64,000 nt of DNA, taken from the NCBI RefSeq assembly GCF_007786455.1, contig NZ_VNJK01000001.1, positions 2,006,074 through 2,070,073 of the forward strand. The letters are read 5' to 3'. The stretch comes from Paenibacillus agilis. GTDB lineage: Bacteria; Bacillota; Bacilli; Paenibacillales; Paenibacillaceae. Position 1 is the first letter of the stretch, and the number at the start of each line of letters is the position of its first letter. Under the pieces are notes generated by a model. The model ran no database searches. It had not been told where the DNA came from and was given only the letters and a program-made list of their open reading frames with translations. The position numbers and the translations under genes are program-made. Positions 1 to 8,222 of this stretch are shown here, one piece after another.

Positions 1-132
1 CATGATGTCAAAAGGCATGTACATGTACTCAGGAATGGAGTCTGCTGCACGCGCTTGACCAGACTGGAGCGGGAATGCTAACAGCATGGCAACAAGAATG
101 ATGATAGAGTTGCGGAAATAATTTTTCTTCAT
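1..132 (-). CDS. exported protein of unknown function (5' part only)
   Basis: The gene reads leftwards off the window, so only the first 44 codons are visible. They begin with a lysine/arginine-containing start, a hydrophobic run (IIILVAMLLAFPL) and an AxA-type site near QARAADS, which is a typical Sec signal peptide. A Shine-Dalgarno AAAGGA sits about 6 bases before the ATG. The mature part begins DSIPEYMYMPFDIM and I do not recognise the family. The short 5' region is shared with the divergent thrS leader. Confidence 0.7.
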   Translation of the reverse strand, partial: MKKNYFRNSIIILVAMLLAFPLQSGQARAADSIPEYMYMPFDIM

Positions 133-273
133 ATGTATTCCTTTCTTTATTGAAAATTACTATTTGAGAATATCAGAGTATATTTACATATTCTAGTGGA
201 AAATATATGATCAAAATTTATGGTAGATCATCTGAAAATGTTTATTATAGATCGTATTTCTGGGATTTTATTA

Positions 274-302
274 TTGACAATGGGTATGTCCATATGTATG
301 AT
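274..302 (+). promoter_or_regulatory. sigma-A promoter of the thrS leader
   Basis: A perfect -35 TTGACA (274-279) and a -10 TATGAT (297-302) are separated by 17 bases. Transcription would start near 309, just before the T-box leader. Confidence 0.8.
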
Positions 303-309
303 AATTCAT

Positions 310-628
310 AATTTAATATTTGGCCCTGATCAAAGACATGACTTCCTTCACGAGCTGTCCAGAGAGAGAAGCGAATGGTGCGAGCTTCTTCAGAAAACGG
401 ATGTGAAATTACCCCTTTGTAGCCGCAATGTTGAACCCGTTTGCTCGTTTAGTTATAGAATCGAGAACGGCAGTATGCATTGCCGTCTTATCCACGATAC
501 CGGATAACTAACGAGGATAGTGCATCTGCATACCTGACGCATGTCAGGGTATGTTTTTAATGCCTATCGAATTAGGGTGGAACCACGAGCTGAACGCACT
601 CGTCCCTTCTGGGAGAGTGTGTTTTTTT
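310..628 (+). promoter_or_regulatory. T-box leader of thrS (threonyl-tRNA responsive)
   Basis: The leader has the expected order of T-box elements: a Stem I with the AGAGAGAAG...GGTGCGAG apical part (361-385), a specifier loop, a Stem III region (460-530), the T-box core AGGGTGGAACCACG (574-587), and a terminator stem (595-621) followed by a run of seven U (622-628). The specifier loop is closed below by CAAAG/CTTTG and above by TTCAC/GTGAA and contains ACC (411-413), a threonine codon, matching the downstream gene. Uncharged tRNA-Thr would stabilise the antiterminator and switch thrS on. Confidence 0.92.
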
Positions 629-671
629 GCGTTCAACGATAATGAACAATGGAGAAAAGGAGGTAATCATC

Positions 672-2591
672 ATGGGATTGCAAATTCAAGTAACTTTACC
701 AGATGGAACAGTTAGGAGGTATGCACAAGGCACGACCTCTTTGGATGTGGCTGCATCGATCAGCTCAGGATTGAAGAAGCATGCAGTTGCTGGAAAATGG
801 AATGGTAAGCTTGTTGATCTCAACGAACCGCTCAATGAAGATTGCCACCTCGAAATTGTGTCGCTGGACAGCAAAGAAGGCGAGGATATCTACCGTCACA
901 GTACAGCACACGTAATGGCTCAAGCCATAAAACGAATATATGGCAATCAAGCGGTTAAACTCGCTATAGGTCCTGTTATTGAAAATGGATTCTACTACGA
1001 TATCGATATCGCTCAGCCTTTATCCGTGAATGATTTAGAGGCTATTGAGCAAGAGATGCAGCGTATCATTCAAGCTAATTTACCAATTGAGCGCAAGGTA
1101 GTGAGTAGTCTTGAAGCGTTGCAGCTGTTTGAACAGCAGCAAGAACCATTCAAGCTGGAACTTATTAACGGGCTCCCAGAGGATGCAGTTATCTCGATTT
1201 ATGAACAAGGGGAGTTTTCTGATCTATGCCGCGGCCCGCATCTCCCATCAACAGGTCGAATTAAAGCATTCAAGCTGCTGAATGTGGCAGGGGCATACTG
1301 GCGTGGAGATGCTAACAACAAAATGATGCAAAGGGTATACGGCACTGCATTTCCAAAGAAGGCACAGCTGGACGAACATTTATATCGGCTGGAGGAAGCG
1401 AAGAAGCGCGATCATCGCAAGTTAGGCAAACAATTGGAGTTATTTATGTTTTCTGAAGAAGCCCCAGGAATGCCGTTCTATTTGCCAAAAGGAATGACAA
1501 TTCGCACAGAACTGGAGAACTTTGCTCGTGATGTTCAGAACAAGCTGGGTTATGATGAAGTGCGTACACCTCTTATGATGAATAATCGGATTTGGGAGCA
1601 ATCGGGGCACTGGGATCATTATAAAGAAAACATGTATTTTACACAGGTTGATGAAACAAAGTTTGCTCTCAAACCAATGAATTGCCCGGGTCATATGCTG
1701 ATTTATAAGAACAGTCAACGTTCTTATCGTGAGCTGCCGATTCGTTTATCTGAGTTTGGTCAAGTACACCGACATGAATTTTCAGGGGCTTTGAACGGGA
1801 TGATGCGAGTTCGCACGTTCTGTCAGGACGACGCTCATCTGTTCGTTTTGCCTGAGCAGATCGAAGATGAAATTAACCGCGTTATTGAACTTATTGACTA
1901 TATTTATCAAGTATTCGGATTCGAATATAAGATTGAATTGTCTACAAGACCAGAAGACTCGATGGGGTCAGAAGAGCTGTGGGATCAAGCGGAACTAGCA
2001 CTGAGAAATGTGTTGGATCGTCGGGCCGCAGCTTATCGAGTCAATGAAGGAGACGGTGCTTTCTATGGTCCGAAAATTGATTTTCATATTTTAGATGCGC
2101 TTGGGCGGAGTTGGCAGTGCGGCACGATCCAGCTTGATTTCCAAATGCCCGAAAAATTTGATTTGACGTACATCGCTGAAGACAGTCAAAAGTATCGCCC
2201 AGTCGTGATCCATCGCGCTGTTTATGGGTCTATTGATCGCTTTATTGGCATTATAACGGAGCACTATTCAGGGGCATTTCCACTATGGATTGCACCCGTA
2301 CAAGTGAAGCTGCTACCTGTTGCAGCGCAGTATGTAGACTATGCCTTTCAAGTGAAACAAGTATTAGTCGAGGCGGGTGTGAGAGTGGATATTGATACAC
2401 GTAATGAACGACTTGGGTATCGTATTCGCGAGGCGCAGCTGGAAAAAATCCCGTATGTACTCGTGCTAGGAGAGCAAGAGCAGAAATTGAACAATGTTAC
2501 AATCCGTGAGCGTGGAGAAGGGGATATTGGTGCTATGGGTATTCAGGAGCTTGTAGAACGCTTGCGTGAAGAGGTACAAATGAAACGTTAA
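672..2591 (+). CDS. thrS: threonine--tRNA ligase
   Basis: Charges tRNA-Thr in the cytoplasm. The ATG at 672 is chosen because AAAGGAGG lies just upstream; an in-frame TTG at 627 falls in the U-run of the leader terminator and is not credible. The 639 residues match the family length. Visible domains: TGS (about 1-62), the editing domain with H76-STA-H80 and DLCRGPH, and the class II catalytic core with motif 2 (VHRHEFSGALNG), zinc ligands in MNCPGHM and QDDAH, and motif 3 in HRAVYGSIDRFIGI. The C-terminal anticodon-binding domain (PVQVKLLPV onward) is intact. Regulated by the T-box leader directly upstream. Confidence 0.97.
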   Translation: MGLQIQVTLPDGTVRRYAQGTTSLDVAASISSGLKKHAVAGKWNGKLVDLNEPLNEDCHLEIVSLDSKEGEDIYRHSTAHVMAQAIKRIYGNQAVKLAIGPVIENGFYYDIDIAQPLSVNDLEAIEQEMQRIIQANLPIERKVVSSLEALQLFEQQQEPFKLELINGLPEDAVISIYEQGEFSDLCRGPHLPSTGRIKAFKLLNVAGAYWRGDANNKMMQRVYGTAFPKKAQLDEHLYRLEEAKKRDHRKLGKQLELFMFSEEAPGMPFYLPKGMTIRTELENFARDVQNKLGYDEVRTPLMMNNRIWEQSGHWDHYKENMYFTQVDETKFALKPMNCPGHMLIYKNSQRSYRELPIRLSEFGQVHRHEFSGALNGMMRVRTFCQDDAHLFVLPEQIEDEINRVIELIDYIYQVFGFEYKIELSTRPEDSMGSEELWDQAELALRNVLDRRAAAYRVNEGDGAFYGPKIDFHILDALGRSWQCGTIQLDFQMPEKFDLTYIAEDSQKYRPVVIHRAVYGSIDRFIGIITEHYSGAFPLWIAPVQVKLLPVAAQYVDYAFQVKQVLVEAGVRVDIDTRNERLGYRIREAQLEKIPYVLVLGEQEQKLNNVTIRERGEGDIGAMGIQELVERLREEVQMKR

Positions 2592-2612
2592 ATAACTGTA
2601 AAAAAATGTACA

Positions 2613-2640
2613 TTGACTTCACGATCACATCATGTAAAAT
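2613..2640 (+). promoter_or_regulatory. promoter of the brnQ leader
   Basis: TTGACT (2613-2618), a 16-base spacer, and TAAAAT (2635-2640), placed just before the second T-box leader. Confidence 0.7.
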
Positions 2641-2646
2641 AAGTAC

Positions 2647-2938
2647 AAACTTCTTAGTGTTAACTTCATTGACGAGAACAAGTAGGTCATGTTATCCGAT
2701 CTTCAGAGAGTTGGTGTAATTGCTGCAAGCCAACGTTCGATACATGAACGAAGTCATCTTAGAGAAGCATGGCTGAACAGAAACGTTGTAAGCTATGCCG
2801 GCTATCCACCGTTATCAGGAGCACGTGGCATATACGTGGCAAAGTGCATTTGGTACCAATGAGATCCATTGTTGTATCAGATGAAAATGGGTGGTAACGC
2901 GGAATCTAATCCGTCCCTTTCGAGGGGCGGATTTTTTG
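2647..2938 (+). promoter_or_regulatory. T-box leader of brnQ
   Basis: Contains the Stem I AGTA element (near 2681), the AGAGAGTTGGTG...GCTGCAAGCCAA apical part (2706-2735), the T-box core GGGTGGTAACGCGG (2889-2902) and a terminator stem ATCCGTCCC/GGGGCGGAT (about 2908-2933) with a U-run. The specifier triplet is not unambiguous. In the CGAAGTCATCTTAG segment an ATC (isoleucine) is the natural candidate for a branched-chain amino acid transporter, but an overlapping CTT (leucine) cannot be excluded by eye. Confidence 0.88.
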
Positions 2939-2995
2939 TTTTTCATTAAGTTGGCAATGAATGGATAATATAGAAAGAGACAACTAGGGGGGACC

Positions 2996-4312
2996 ATGAT
3001 GCAATCATTATCCAAATCACACACTTTCTTTATTGGTCTTATGTTATTTTCTTTATTTTTCGGAGCAGGAAACTTAATCTTTCCTCCGATACTAGGTCAA
3101 CAGTCTGGTGATCAATTCGCTTTGGCCATGTTTGGCTTCATTTTAACAGGAGTTGGTCTGCCGTTACTTACGATTATTACGATTGGGATTACAGGCAAAG
3201 ACATGCAGCAGTTAGCGCAGCAAGTTCATCCAAGGTTTGGAGTCATTTTTGCGGTTGCTGTATACATCATGCTAGGGCCGTTGATGGCTATCCCGCGTGT
3301 AACGAACGTAGCATTTGAAATGGGAGCTCAGCCTTTTGTATCTGAATCGCTCCAGTCGAATAATTGGATCCTGTTCTTGTATTCACTAATCTTCTTTGCT
3401 GTCGTGTATGTATTAAGCTTGAATCCATCTAAGCTTGTTGTATGGGTAGGTAACATTTTGACGCCGTTGCTCCTATTGTCCATCGCTGCTTTGTTCATTG
3501 CTGCGGTAGTGAATCCGCTGGGTGACGTACAACCTGCGGTAGGAGAATATGTTACTTCTCCAGGATTTAAAGGGTTTATGGAAGGCTACTTGACGTTAGA
3601 TACTATTGCAGCACTTGCATTCGGCCTAATCGTCATTAATGCAATTCGAGATAAAGGGATACAGGATAAGCGTGCAATCGCTAAGGCTTCTATCCATGCC
3701 GGCATTATTGCGGGTGTTGGTTTAACATTAGTTTATGTAGCGCTTGGCTATATTGGGATGACTAGTGTTGAATCACTTGGACAGGTAGTGAATGGCGGCC
3801 AGCTTCTAACAATTGCGGTACAAGAGTTGTTCGGTCCATTTGGCCTGATTTTGCTAGCTATTATCGTAACTCTTGCTTGTCTTACAACTTGTATTGGACT
3901 TGTTTCCGCATGCAGCCAGTACTTTTCATCTTTGACGAAACGAATCAGCTTCAATGGGATTACGTTCCTCATCTGTCTAATTGGTTTACTAGTTGCAAAT
4001 TTGGGCTTGAACCGAATTATTTCAATCTCGATCCCAGTACTGCTCGTTATGTATCCAATTGCAATCGTGTTAATTGTGTTGTCTCTATTCAACAAGCTAT
4101 TCGGTGGACGATCCTCCGTATATGTTGGAGCATTAATAGGGACGGTAGCTATCAGCCTATTCGATGGCTTGAAAGCAGCTGAAATTCCTGTAGGTGCGGT
4201 AACAGACCTATTAAGCTATCTTCCATTGTATAAAGAGGGAATTGGTTGGGTTGTGCCAGCACTTGTAGGTGGATTGTTGGGTTACTTGTATGGAAAGTTG
4301 AAGCATAAATAA
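2996..4312 (+). CDS. brnQ: branched-chain amino acid transporter, BrnQ/LIVCS family
   Basis: Cation-coupled uptake of leucine, isoleucine and valine across the membrane. The 438-residue protein begins with the family signature FFGAGNLIFPP close to the N-terminus and has about twelve hydrophobic segments. The ATG at 2996 follows a strong AGGGGGGA Shine-Dalgarno. It stands alone behind its own promoter and T-box, so its expression should rise when the cognate branched-chain tRNA is uncharged. Confidence 0.93.
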   Translation: MMQSLSKSHTFFIGLMLFSLFFGAGNLIFPPILGQQSGDQFALAMFGFILTGVGLPLLTIITIGITGKDMQQLAQQVHPRFGVIFAVAVYIMLGPLMAIPRVTNVAFEMGAQPFVSESLQSNNWILFLYSLIFFAVVYVLSLNPSKLVVWVGNILTPLLLLSIAALFIAAVVNPLGDVQPAVGEYVTSPGFKGFMEGYLTLDTIAALAFGLIVINAIRDKGIQDKRAIAKASIHAGIIAGVGLTLVYVALGYIGMTSVESLGQVVNGGQLLTIAVQELFGPFGLILLAIIVTLACLTTCIGLVSACSQYFSSLTKRISFNGITFLICLIGLLVANLGLNRIISISIPVLLVMYPIAIVLIVLSLFNKLFGGRSSVYVGALIGTVAISLFDGLKAAEIPVGAVTDLLSYLPLYKEGIGWVVPALVGGLLGYLYGKLKHK

Positions 4313-4375
4313 ACTACATTAGGCGATGCTACAGGTAAGAATTTTTACTTTGAACATTGCATTAATGAGGGAAAG

Positions 4376-4415
4376 AAAAATGGCGATACAGAGCGTAATC
4401 TGTATTGCCATTTTT
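4376..4415 (+). terminator. rho-independent terminator of brnQ
   Basis: Inverted repeat TGGCGATACAGA (4381-4392) / TCTGTATTGCCA (4399-4410), flanked by AAAAA and TTTTT. Confidence 0.85.
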
Positions 4416-4522
4416 ATATTTTAGTGATGCAACTTAATTAAAGATATTCTCGTTAATAAAATATCTCTCACATGGACATGAAGTCTACCTCCATATCTTC
4501 CTCATTTAAAGGAGTGATTCAT

Positions 4523-5080
4523 ATGAAAAAAATACTTCTTATACCGCTTAGCCTATTTATTCTCATGCTTACAGCTTGCAGTTATGGAACAAGTAGTGGA
4601 GGTCCTTCATCTGAACCGGTTGATATTACGATTACAACTGGAAATCCTCCAATTGCTCTTCCTACGATATCTAAGCCAATCCCAGATACAAAACAAACGA
4701 ATCATGAAGATCTCTTTCAATCATTAATAAAGGATACTTCAAAAACGGTCCCATACATACAGCTCGGTGAAAAAATTCAAATTGAACTCAAGGACAAAGC
4801 GCCGCAGTCATATGAACTAAAGGAGTATCTGCTAAGAGATAGCGGCACATTGAAGTACAAAGAGGAAACAGCAAAAACAATTACAATTGATTTAACTTTT
4901 CAAGATGGCAAAGGCTCTTTCATCCTAGAAGAAAATGTAGCTTCCTATCTGAGTTCCAATACTCAAGATTACGAAGAAGGAGCTACCTTAAGAGGTTTTC
5001 ACTTTGTAGGAGAATGGACGAACAAGAAAGAAGAGTTAGTATTTGTAGTAAGAACAGATGCAACAAAAAAGTCTTCCTAA
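4523..5080 (+). CDS. lipoprotein of unknown function
   Basis: The start at 4523 is preceded by AAAGGAG; a longer in-frame start at 4472 has no ribosome site. The 185-residue product has a lipoprotein signal (MKKILLIPLSLFILMLTAC) with the lipidated cysteine at residue 19, then a Ser/Gly/Pro-rich linker. The C-terminal part (about 60-180) alternates beta-strand-like segments such as KIQIELKDKAPQSYEL and TITIDLTFQDGKGSFIL. I do not recognise a named family. Presumably it is anchored on the outer face of the membrane. Confidence 0.8.
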   Translation: MKKILLIPLSLFILMLTACSYGTSSGGPSSEPVDITITTGNPPIALPTISKPIPDTKQTNHEDLFQSLIKDTSKTVPYIQLGEKIQIELKDKAPQSYELKEYLLRDSGTLKYKEETAKTITIDLTFQDGKGSFILEENVASYLSSNTQDYEEGATLRGFHFVGEWTNKKEELVFVVRTDATKKSS

Positions 5081-5209
5081 ACGTCTGATACACATAGCTC
5101 GTGATAACGAAAAAAATGATGAAAAATGTAACAAAATCGGGAGATTGGTCGATAAAAGTCGAGCAGTCTTTTTGTTTCGCGATTTATTACGAATTCGAGC
5201 TAGTTTTAT

Positions 5210-5237
5210 TTGACACTTGGTAAAATCAAGCTATAAT
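5210..5237 (+). promoter_or_regulatory. promoter upstream of the XRE/TPR regulator
   Basis: TTGACA (5210-5215), a 16-base spacer, and TATAAT (5232-5237): both boxes match consensus. This leaves about 150 bases of untranslated leader before the regulator start at 5391. It lies in the 310-base gap 5081-5390, where I see no other gene. Confidence 0.8.
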
Positions 5238-5390
5238 CTAATATATGTAAATAATGCCCGCGCACGGACACAACTTATGTTCCCCGAATCGTCTATGAAA
5301 AGTCAATGTGCATCTTTAAAGTCATATTTCTAATCATTATTGAAGTTGTAGGTGAGCAGCTAATATAATAGTAGAGGATGTGAATGAAAG

Positions 5391-6671
5391 ATGAATGGTT
5401 GTATCACCCTACTAACGTTTGGAGATTTGATTCAACAGTATCGGCTTATTGCGAGACTAACATTGACCCAACTATCAAATCTCTCAGGTGTGAGTAAAGG
5501 AACCATCTCCAAAATTGAAAACGGAGAGGTAAAAAAGCCGGAGTTTCAGACGATAAAAATGCTTGCATCAGCACTCGGTATTCCATACAATGAATACATT
5601 GGACTATACATTGAGGTCGAACGTAGACCTGATACTCTTTTAATGATGTTACAAGAGGCAATCTCTCGCTACAGTCCAATATCCCTCATCATAGATATTG
5701 CAAGTAAGTTTCTAGAGTCTGATCGTGAAGACAGCTATGATGTTGTAGAAAGGCTTTATCACGCTACAGCTTCAATGCAAGACACTTCCATTAAACTTAC
5801 GTTATATCAGCTTATCATCGATTACTGCCGCGAACACGGAATTATGCCCTTCATTGCTAAAGGTTTATATCAGAAATATTCCATCGAGCGGAATGATTTT
5901 AGTAAACTAAATGCAACATTTCAATCAGGAAAATACATATTGAATTATATCAATCTACTTTCGATGGAAGAGCGCTTGGACACCTACTATAAACTTGGGG
6001 TACATGCATATAGCTTATGTATGTTTCAAGAGAGCATTAAGCTATGCAGTTTGGTGGTCAATCATGATCATACTGATAGTAAGCTTAAGATTAAAGCAAT
6101 TGGGATCTTGCAAGATGCTTATTATTATATAGGCGATTATGAAACATCACAAAAGTATTTATCCCAATATCAAAAATATCCTCAATCATTTGTCCCAGAT
6201 AACGTAAGATTACTAACAGCCATGTTAAATGTAAAAAAGGGAAATCACACACTTGCAGTAACTCAGTTTCAGGAATGCCTTGATAAGTGTAGCGATGATT
6301 TTGTCATTTATGTTATCAATGAGTTTGTATCGTTCTACTTAGAAATAGGGAATCTATCAGCTGTCGAACAACAGTTGAATTATGAAAATAGAATTAATGC
6401 CGTTTCTTATCAGACACCACTTGAATCTGCAGAATTAGCCCGGCTTTACAAGCTGAAAGGTAATTATTACTCAGCAGTTAAAGAATTTAACCAAGCTGCA
6501 AATAATTATATGGAAAGTGCTTACAGATATGCAAAAATTGATGACATGAAGAACGAGCGCAATTGCATGAGACTACTATTTAAATTATATAGAGAGAATA
6601 AACAAATGATGACAGCAGTTACGATAGAAAAAATTGAGAACTTCTATGCGCTCTGCAATGAAAACGAGTAA
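5391..6671 (+). CDS. XRE/TPR peptide-responsive regulator (RRNPPA-type, AloR-like)
   Basis: A 426-residue protein with an N-terminal helix-turn-helix (about 10-65: LIQQYRLIARLTLTQLSNLS, then GVSKGTISKIENGEVKKPEF). It is followed by an all-helical region of roughly 330 residues with TPR-like helix pairs, for example the stretches around YYKLGVHAYSLCMFQESIKL and LARLYKLKGNYYSAVKEFNQ. This is the layout of cytoplasmic receptors for re-imported signalling peptides (Rap, NprR, PlcR, AimR, and the AloR proteins described in Paenibacillus polymyxa). The assignment is strengthened by a small exported-peptide gene 91 bases downstream on the same strand. It is driven by a consensus promoter at 5210-5237. 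DNA targets and the peptide-binding mode cannot be read from the sequence. Confidence 0.82.
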   Translation: MNGCITLLTFGDLIQQYRLIARLTLTQLSNLSGVSKGTISKIENGEVKKPEFQTIKMLASALGIPYNEYIGLYIEVERRPDTLLMMLQEAISRYSPISLIIDIASKFLESDREDSYDVVERLYHATASMQDTSIKLTLYQLIIDYCREHGIMPFIAKGLYQKYSIERNDFSKLNATFQSGKYILNYINLLSMEERLDTYYKLGVHAYSLCMFQESIKLCSLVVNHDHTDSKLKIKAIGILQDAYYYIGDYETSQKYLSQYQKYPQSFVPDNVRLLTAMLNVKKGNHTLAVTQFQECLDKCSDDFVIYVINEFVSFYLEIGNLSAVEQQLNYENRINAVSYQTPLESAELARLYKLKGNYYSAVKEFNQAANNYMESAYRYAKIDDMKNERNCMRLLFKLYRENKQMMTAVTIEKIENFYALCNENE

Positions 6672-6762
6672 GTAATTAAGGCCTAATTAATGGCATTAAT
6701 TAATAAGGAACATTGTAAGAGTAAATGCTGTAATTAATTTTATCAGTTGGAGGAGATCTTAA

Positions 6763-6876
6763 ATGAAAATACGTTACTTTAAACTGATTTTTGCAGCTTT
6801 TTTAGTTCTTTCTTTTACTTCTGGTATAACTGGAGATATCACAACTTTTGGAAAGCATGATTGGGAAGGAAGATGA
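6763..6876 (+). CDS. secreted signalling-peptide precursor (Phr/AloP-like)
   Basis: A 37-residue ORF with an excellent ribosome site (GGAGGAG at 6750-6756, ATG at 6763). The product has a basic start (MKIRYFK), a hydrophobic stretch (LIFAAFLVLSF), and a polar C-terminus ending ITTFGKHDWEGR. That is the form of Phr, NprX and AloP pre-peptides, where the last 5-12 residues become the mature signal after export and processing. It lies directly behind the TPR regulator at 5391-6671 on the same strand and before a terminator. I infer that it is the cognate signal of that receptor; the mature peptide is unknown. Confidence 0.78.
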   Translation: MKIRYFKLIFAAFLVLSFTSGITGDITTFGKHDWEGR

Positions 6877-6964
6877 AGTTTATACCTTTTAATGGATGCT
6901 TTTATACAGTAGTGAAGAATATATGACGCTATCGATCTTGTTCATTATAATTATCTAAACTAAT

Positions 6965-7000
6965 AACGCCTCTGTGAGCTTATACTCGTAGGGGTGTTTG
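6965..7000 (+). terminator. terminator after the peptide gene
   Basis: AACGCCTC (6965-6972) pairs with GGGGTGTT (6991-6998), using two G-U pairs, with an inner GAG/CTC. It is followed only by a short T-rich stretch, so strength is uncertain. Confidence 0.5.
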
Positions 7001-7033
7001 CCATTTCATCATTTAAAATTTTATATAAAAAAT

Positions 7034-7077
7034 AAAAAACACTCCTTATTACTTATAACCAAGTAAAGAGTGTTTTA
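7034..7077. terminator. bidirectional terminator between convergent genes
   Basis: AAAACACTC...TTACTT / AAGTAA...GAGTGTTTT stem, with A-run and T-run flanks. It can serve both the peptide operon (+) and the molybdate regulator (-). Confidence 0.75.
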
Positions 7078-7104
7078 TTATTGTTCAAAAATCTTTGATA
7101 TCTT

Positions 7105-8055
7105 TCAACTCTCATACAACAGCTGGCCCGTAAGTGATAAATCATATCCACCGATAGCAAGAAGTTCATTTTGAAAATCTTCTGATTGCAAAATAGCGAT
7201 AATTGCTTCAATCCAATGTAGATTCTCGGGCTTTTTCATAAGGACAAGATCGTAGCGTTCTTGAATTAAAGGAATAAAATCAACATTGCTCACGATGGAA
7301 GCTGCTTTCTCAATTCCAACCCCAACATTTACTTCGCCTGATGCGACTTTGCTAGCGACGCCGATGTGATTGGATGCTTCCGAATCATATCCTGTAAGCT
7401 CGCTTGCTTGAATGCTATGCAGTCGCAATTGCTCATCCAGAAGTACACGCGCGCCTGAACCTTTCTCACGATTAACAATCTTCAATCCTGGTTGACTCAA
7501 ATCCGCCCAGCTGTTGAGATTGAGAGGATTTCCTTTTTGAACAAACATCCCAGCCCACCGTGTAAGCAAATTGACCACGACATAAGATGAACTAACGAGA
7601 ACTCTTCGTATGTAGGGGAGGTTGTACTCTCCTGAGTCCCCATCTAATAAATGCGTGCTGACGATATCGGATTCACCACGATACATGGCAATGAGGCTAT
7701 CCATGCTGCCGCTGTAAGCGCGAAGGGGGCGTACTCCAGAAACGTTTCGCTCGATATGCCGTGCAAGAATATCAAGGCTTATATCTTGGCCTGTAATAAT
7801 GATAGGTCGTGCTCCAGAAGTGAGAATTGGTGACGCTGCAGGTAACAACGGATAAGCTTCAATTGGTTTCGACGCTCTAGCAACGCCTTTAGCACGCTGC
7901 TTATAGGACTCCAGATCTTCTGCATCAACGCGCATTTGTTTGCCAACCCGATAAGAGGGCAGTTCGCCTTTTTTAATCAAGTCATAGACTGTGAGCTTGG
8001 AAACTTTTAATAGATTAGCAATTTCTTCAGTGGTATAGGAGATAGGATTAGACAC
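7105..8055 (-). CDS. excisionase-type HTH regulator with periplasmic-binding-like domain, divergent from modAB
   Basis: The GTG at 8055 is chosen because AAGGAGG lies 7 bases upstream on the minus strand; a longer frame to 8112 lacks a ribosome site. The 316-residue product starts with a MerR/excisionase-like helix-turn-helix (YTTEEIANLLKVSKLTVYDL, then IKKGELPSYRVGKQMRVDA). A domain resembling ModA/PBP-like ligand binding (about 85-310) follows, with GSGARVLLDEQLR and GVGIEKAA segments. This combination is seen in regulators beside molybdate or tungstate transporters. Its position divergent from modA suggests oxyanion-responsive control of modAB; the ligand is inferred. Confidence 0.8.
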   Translation of the reverse strand: MSNPISYTTEEIANLLKVSKLTVYDLIKKGELPSYRVGKQMRVDAEDLESYKQRAKGVARASKPIEAYPLLPAASPILTSGARPIIITGQDISLDILARHIERNVSGVRPLRAYSGSMDSLIAMYRGESDIVSTHLLDGDSGEYNLPYIRRVLVSSSYVVVNLLTRWAGMFVQKGNPLNLNSWADLSQPGLKIVNREKGSGARVLLDEQLRLHSIQASELTGYDSEASNHIGVASKVASGEVNVGVGIEKAASIVSNVDFIPLIQERYDLVLMKKPENLHWIEAIIAILQSEDFQNELLAIGGYDLSLTGQLLYES

Positions 8056-8108
8056 GGAAATCCTCCTTGTGAAATGTAATGCCGGTTCGTGAATGTAGAT
8101 ATATTGTA

Positions 8109-8209
8109 ACATAATGTGGTATAAATTTTCCGATTATAACCTTTACATTTTCATAGAATGATGTGTATATTTATATCTAATTATAACCAAATATAACTAA
8201 ACATAATGT
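8109..8209. promoter_or_regulatory. paired ACATAATGT palindromes in the regulator/modA intergenic region
   Basis: The odd palindrome ACATAATGT occurs twice, at 8109-8117 (54 bases before the regulator start) and at 8201-8209 (just before the modA ribosome site). Between them ATTATAACC is repeated at 8133-8141 and 8180-8188, with a related AATATAACT at 8190-8198. These are good candidates for operators of the divergent regulator. Confidence 0.5.
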
Positions 8210-8222
8210 AAGGAGTGGAGAA

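Noticed and set aside
220-507. 95-codon ORF before thrS
   Set aside because: It overlaps the promoter and the T-box leader, has no ribosome site, and its bases are explained by RNA structure.
627-671. Upstream TTG start for thrS
   Set aside because: The TTG lies in the U-run of the leader terminator; the ATG at 672 has AAAGGAGG and gives the normal length.
2815-3024. Minus-strand ORF across the brnQ leader
   Set aside because: It runs antisense to the T-box and into the brnQ start with no ribosome site.
3748-4182. Long open frames on both strands inside brnQ
   Set aside because: Shadow frames of the brnQ coding sequence, without ribosome sites or homology.
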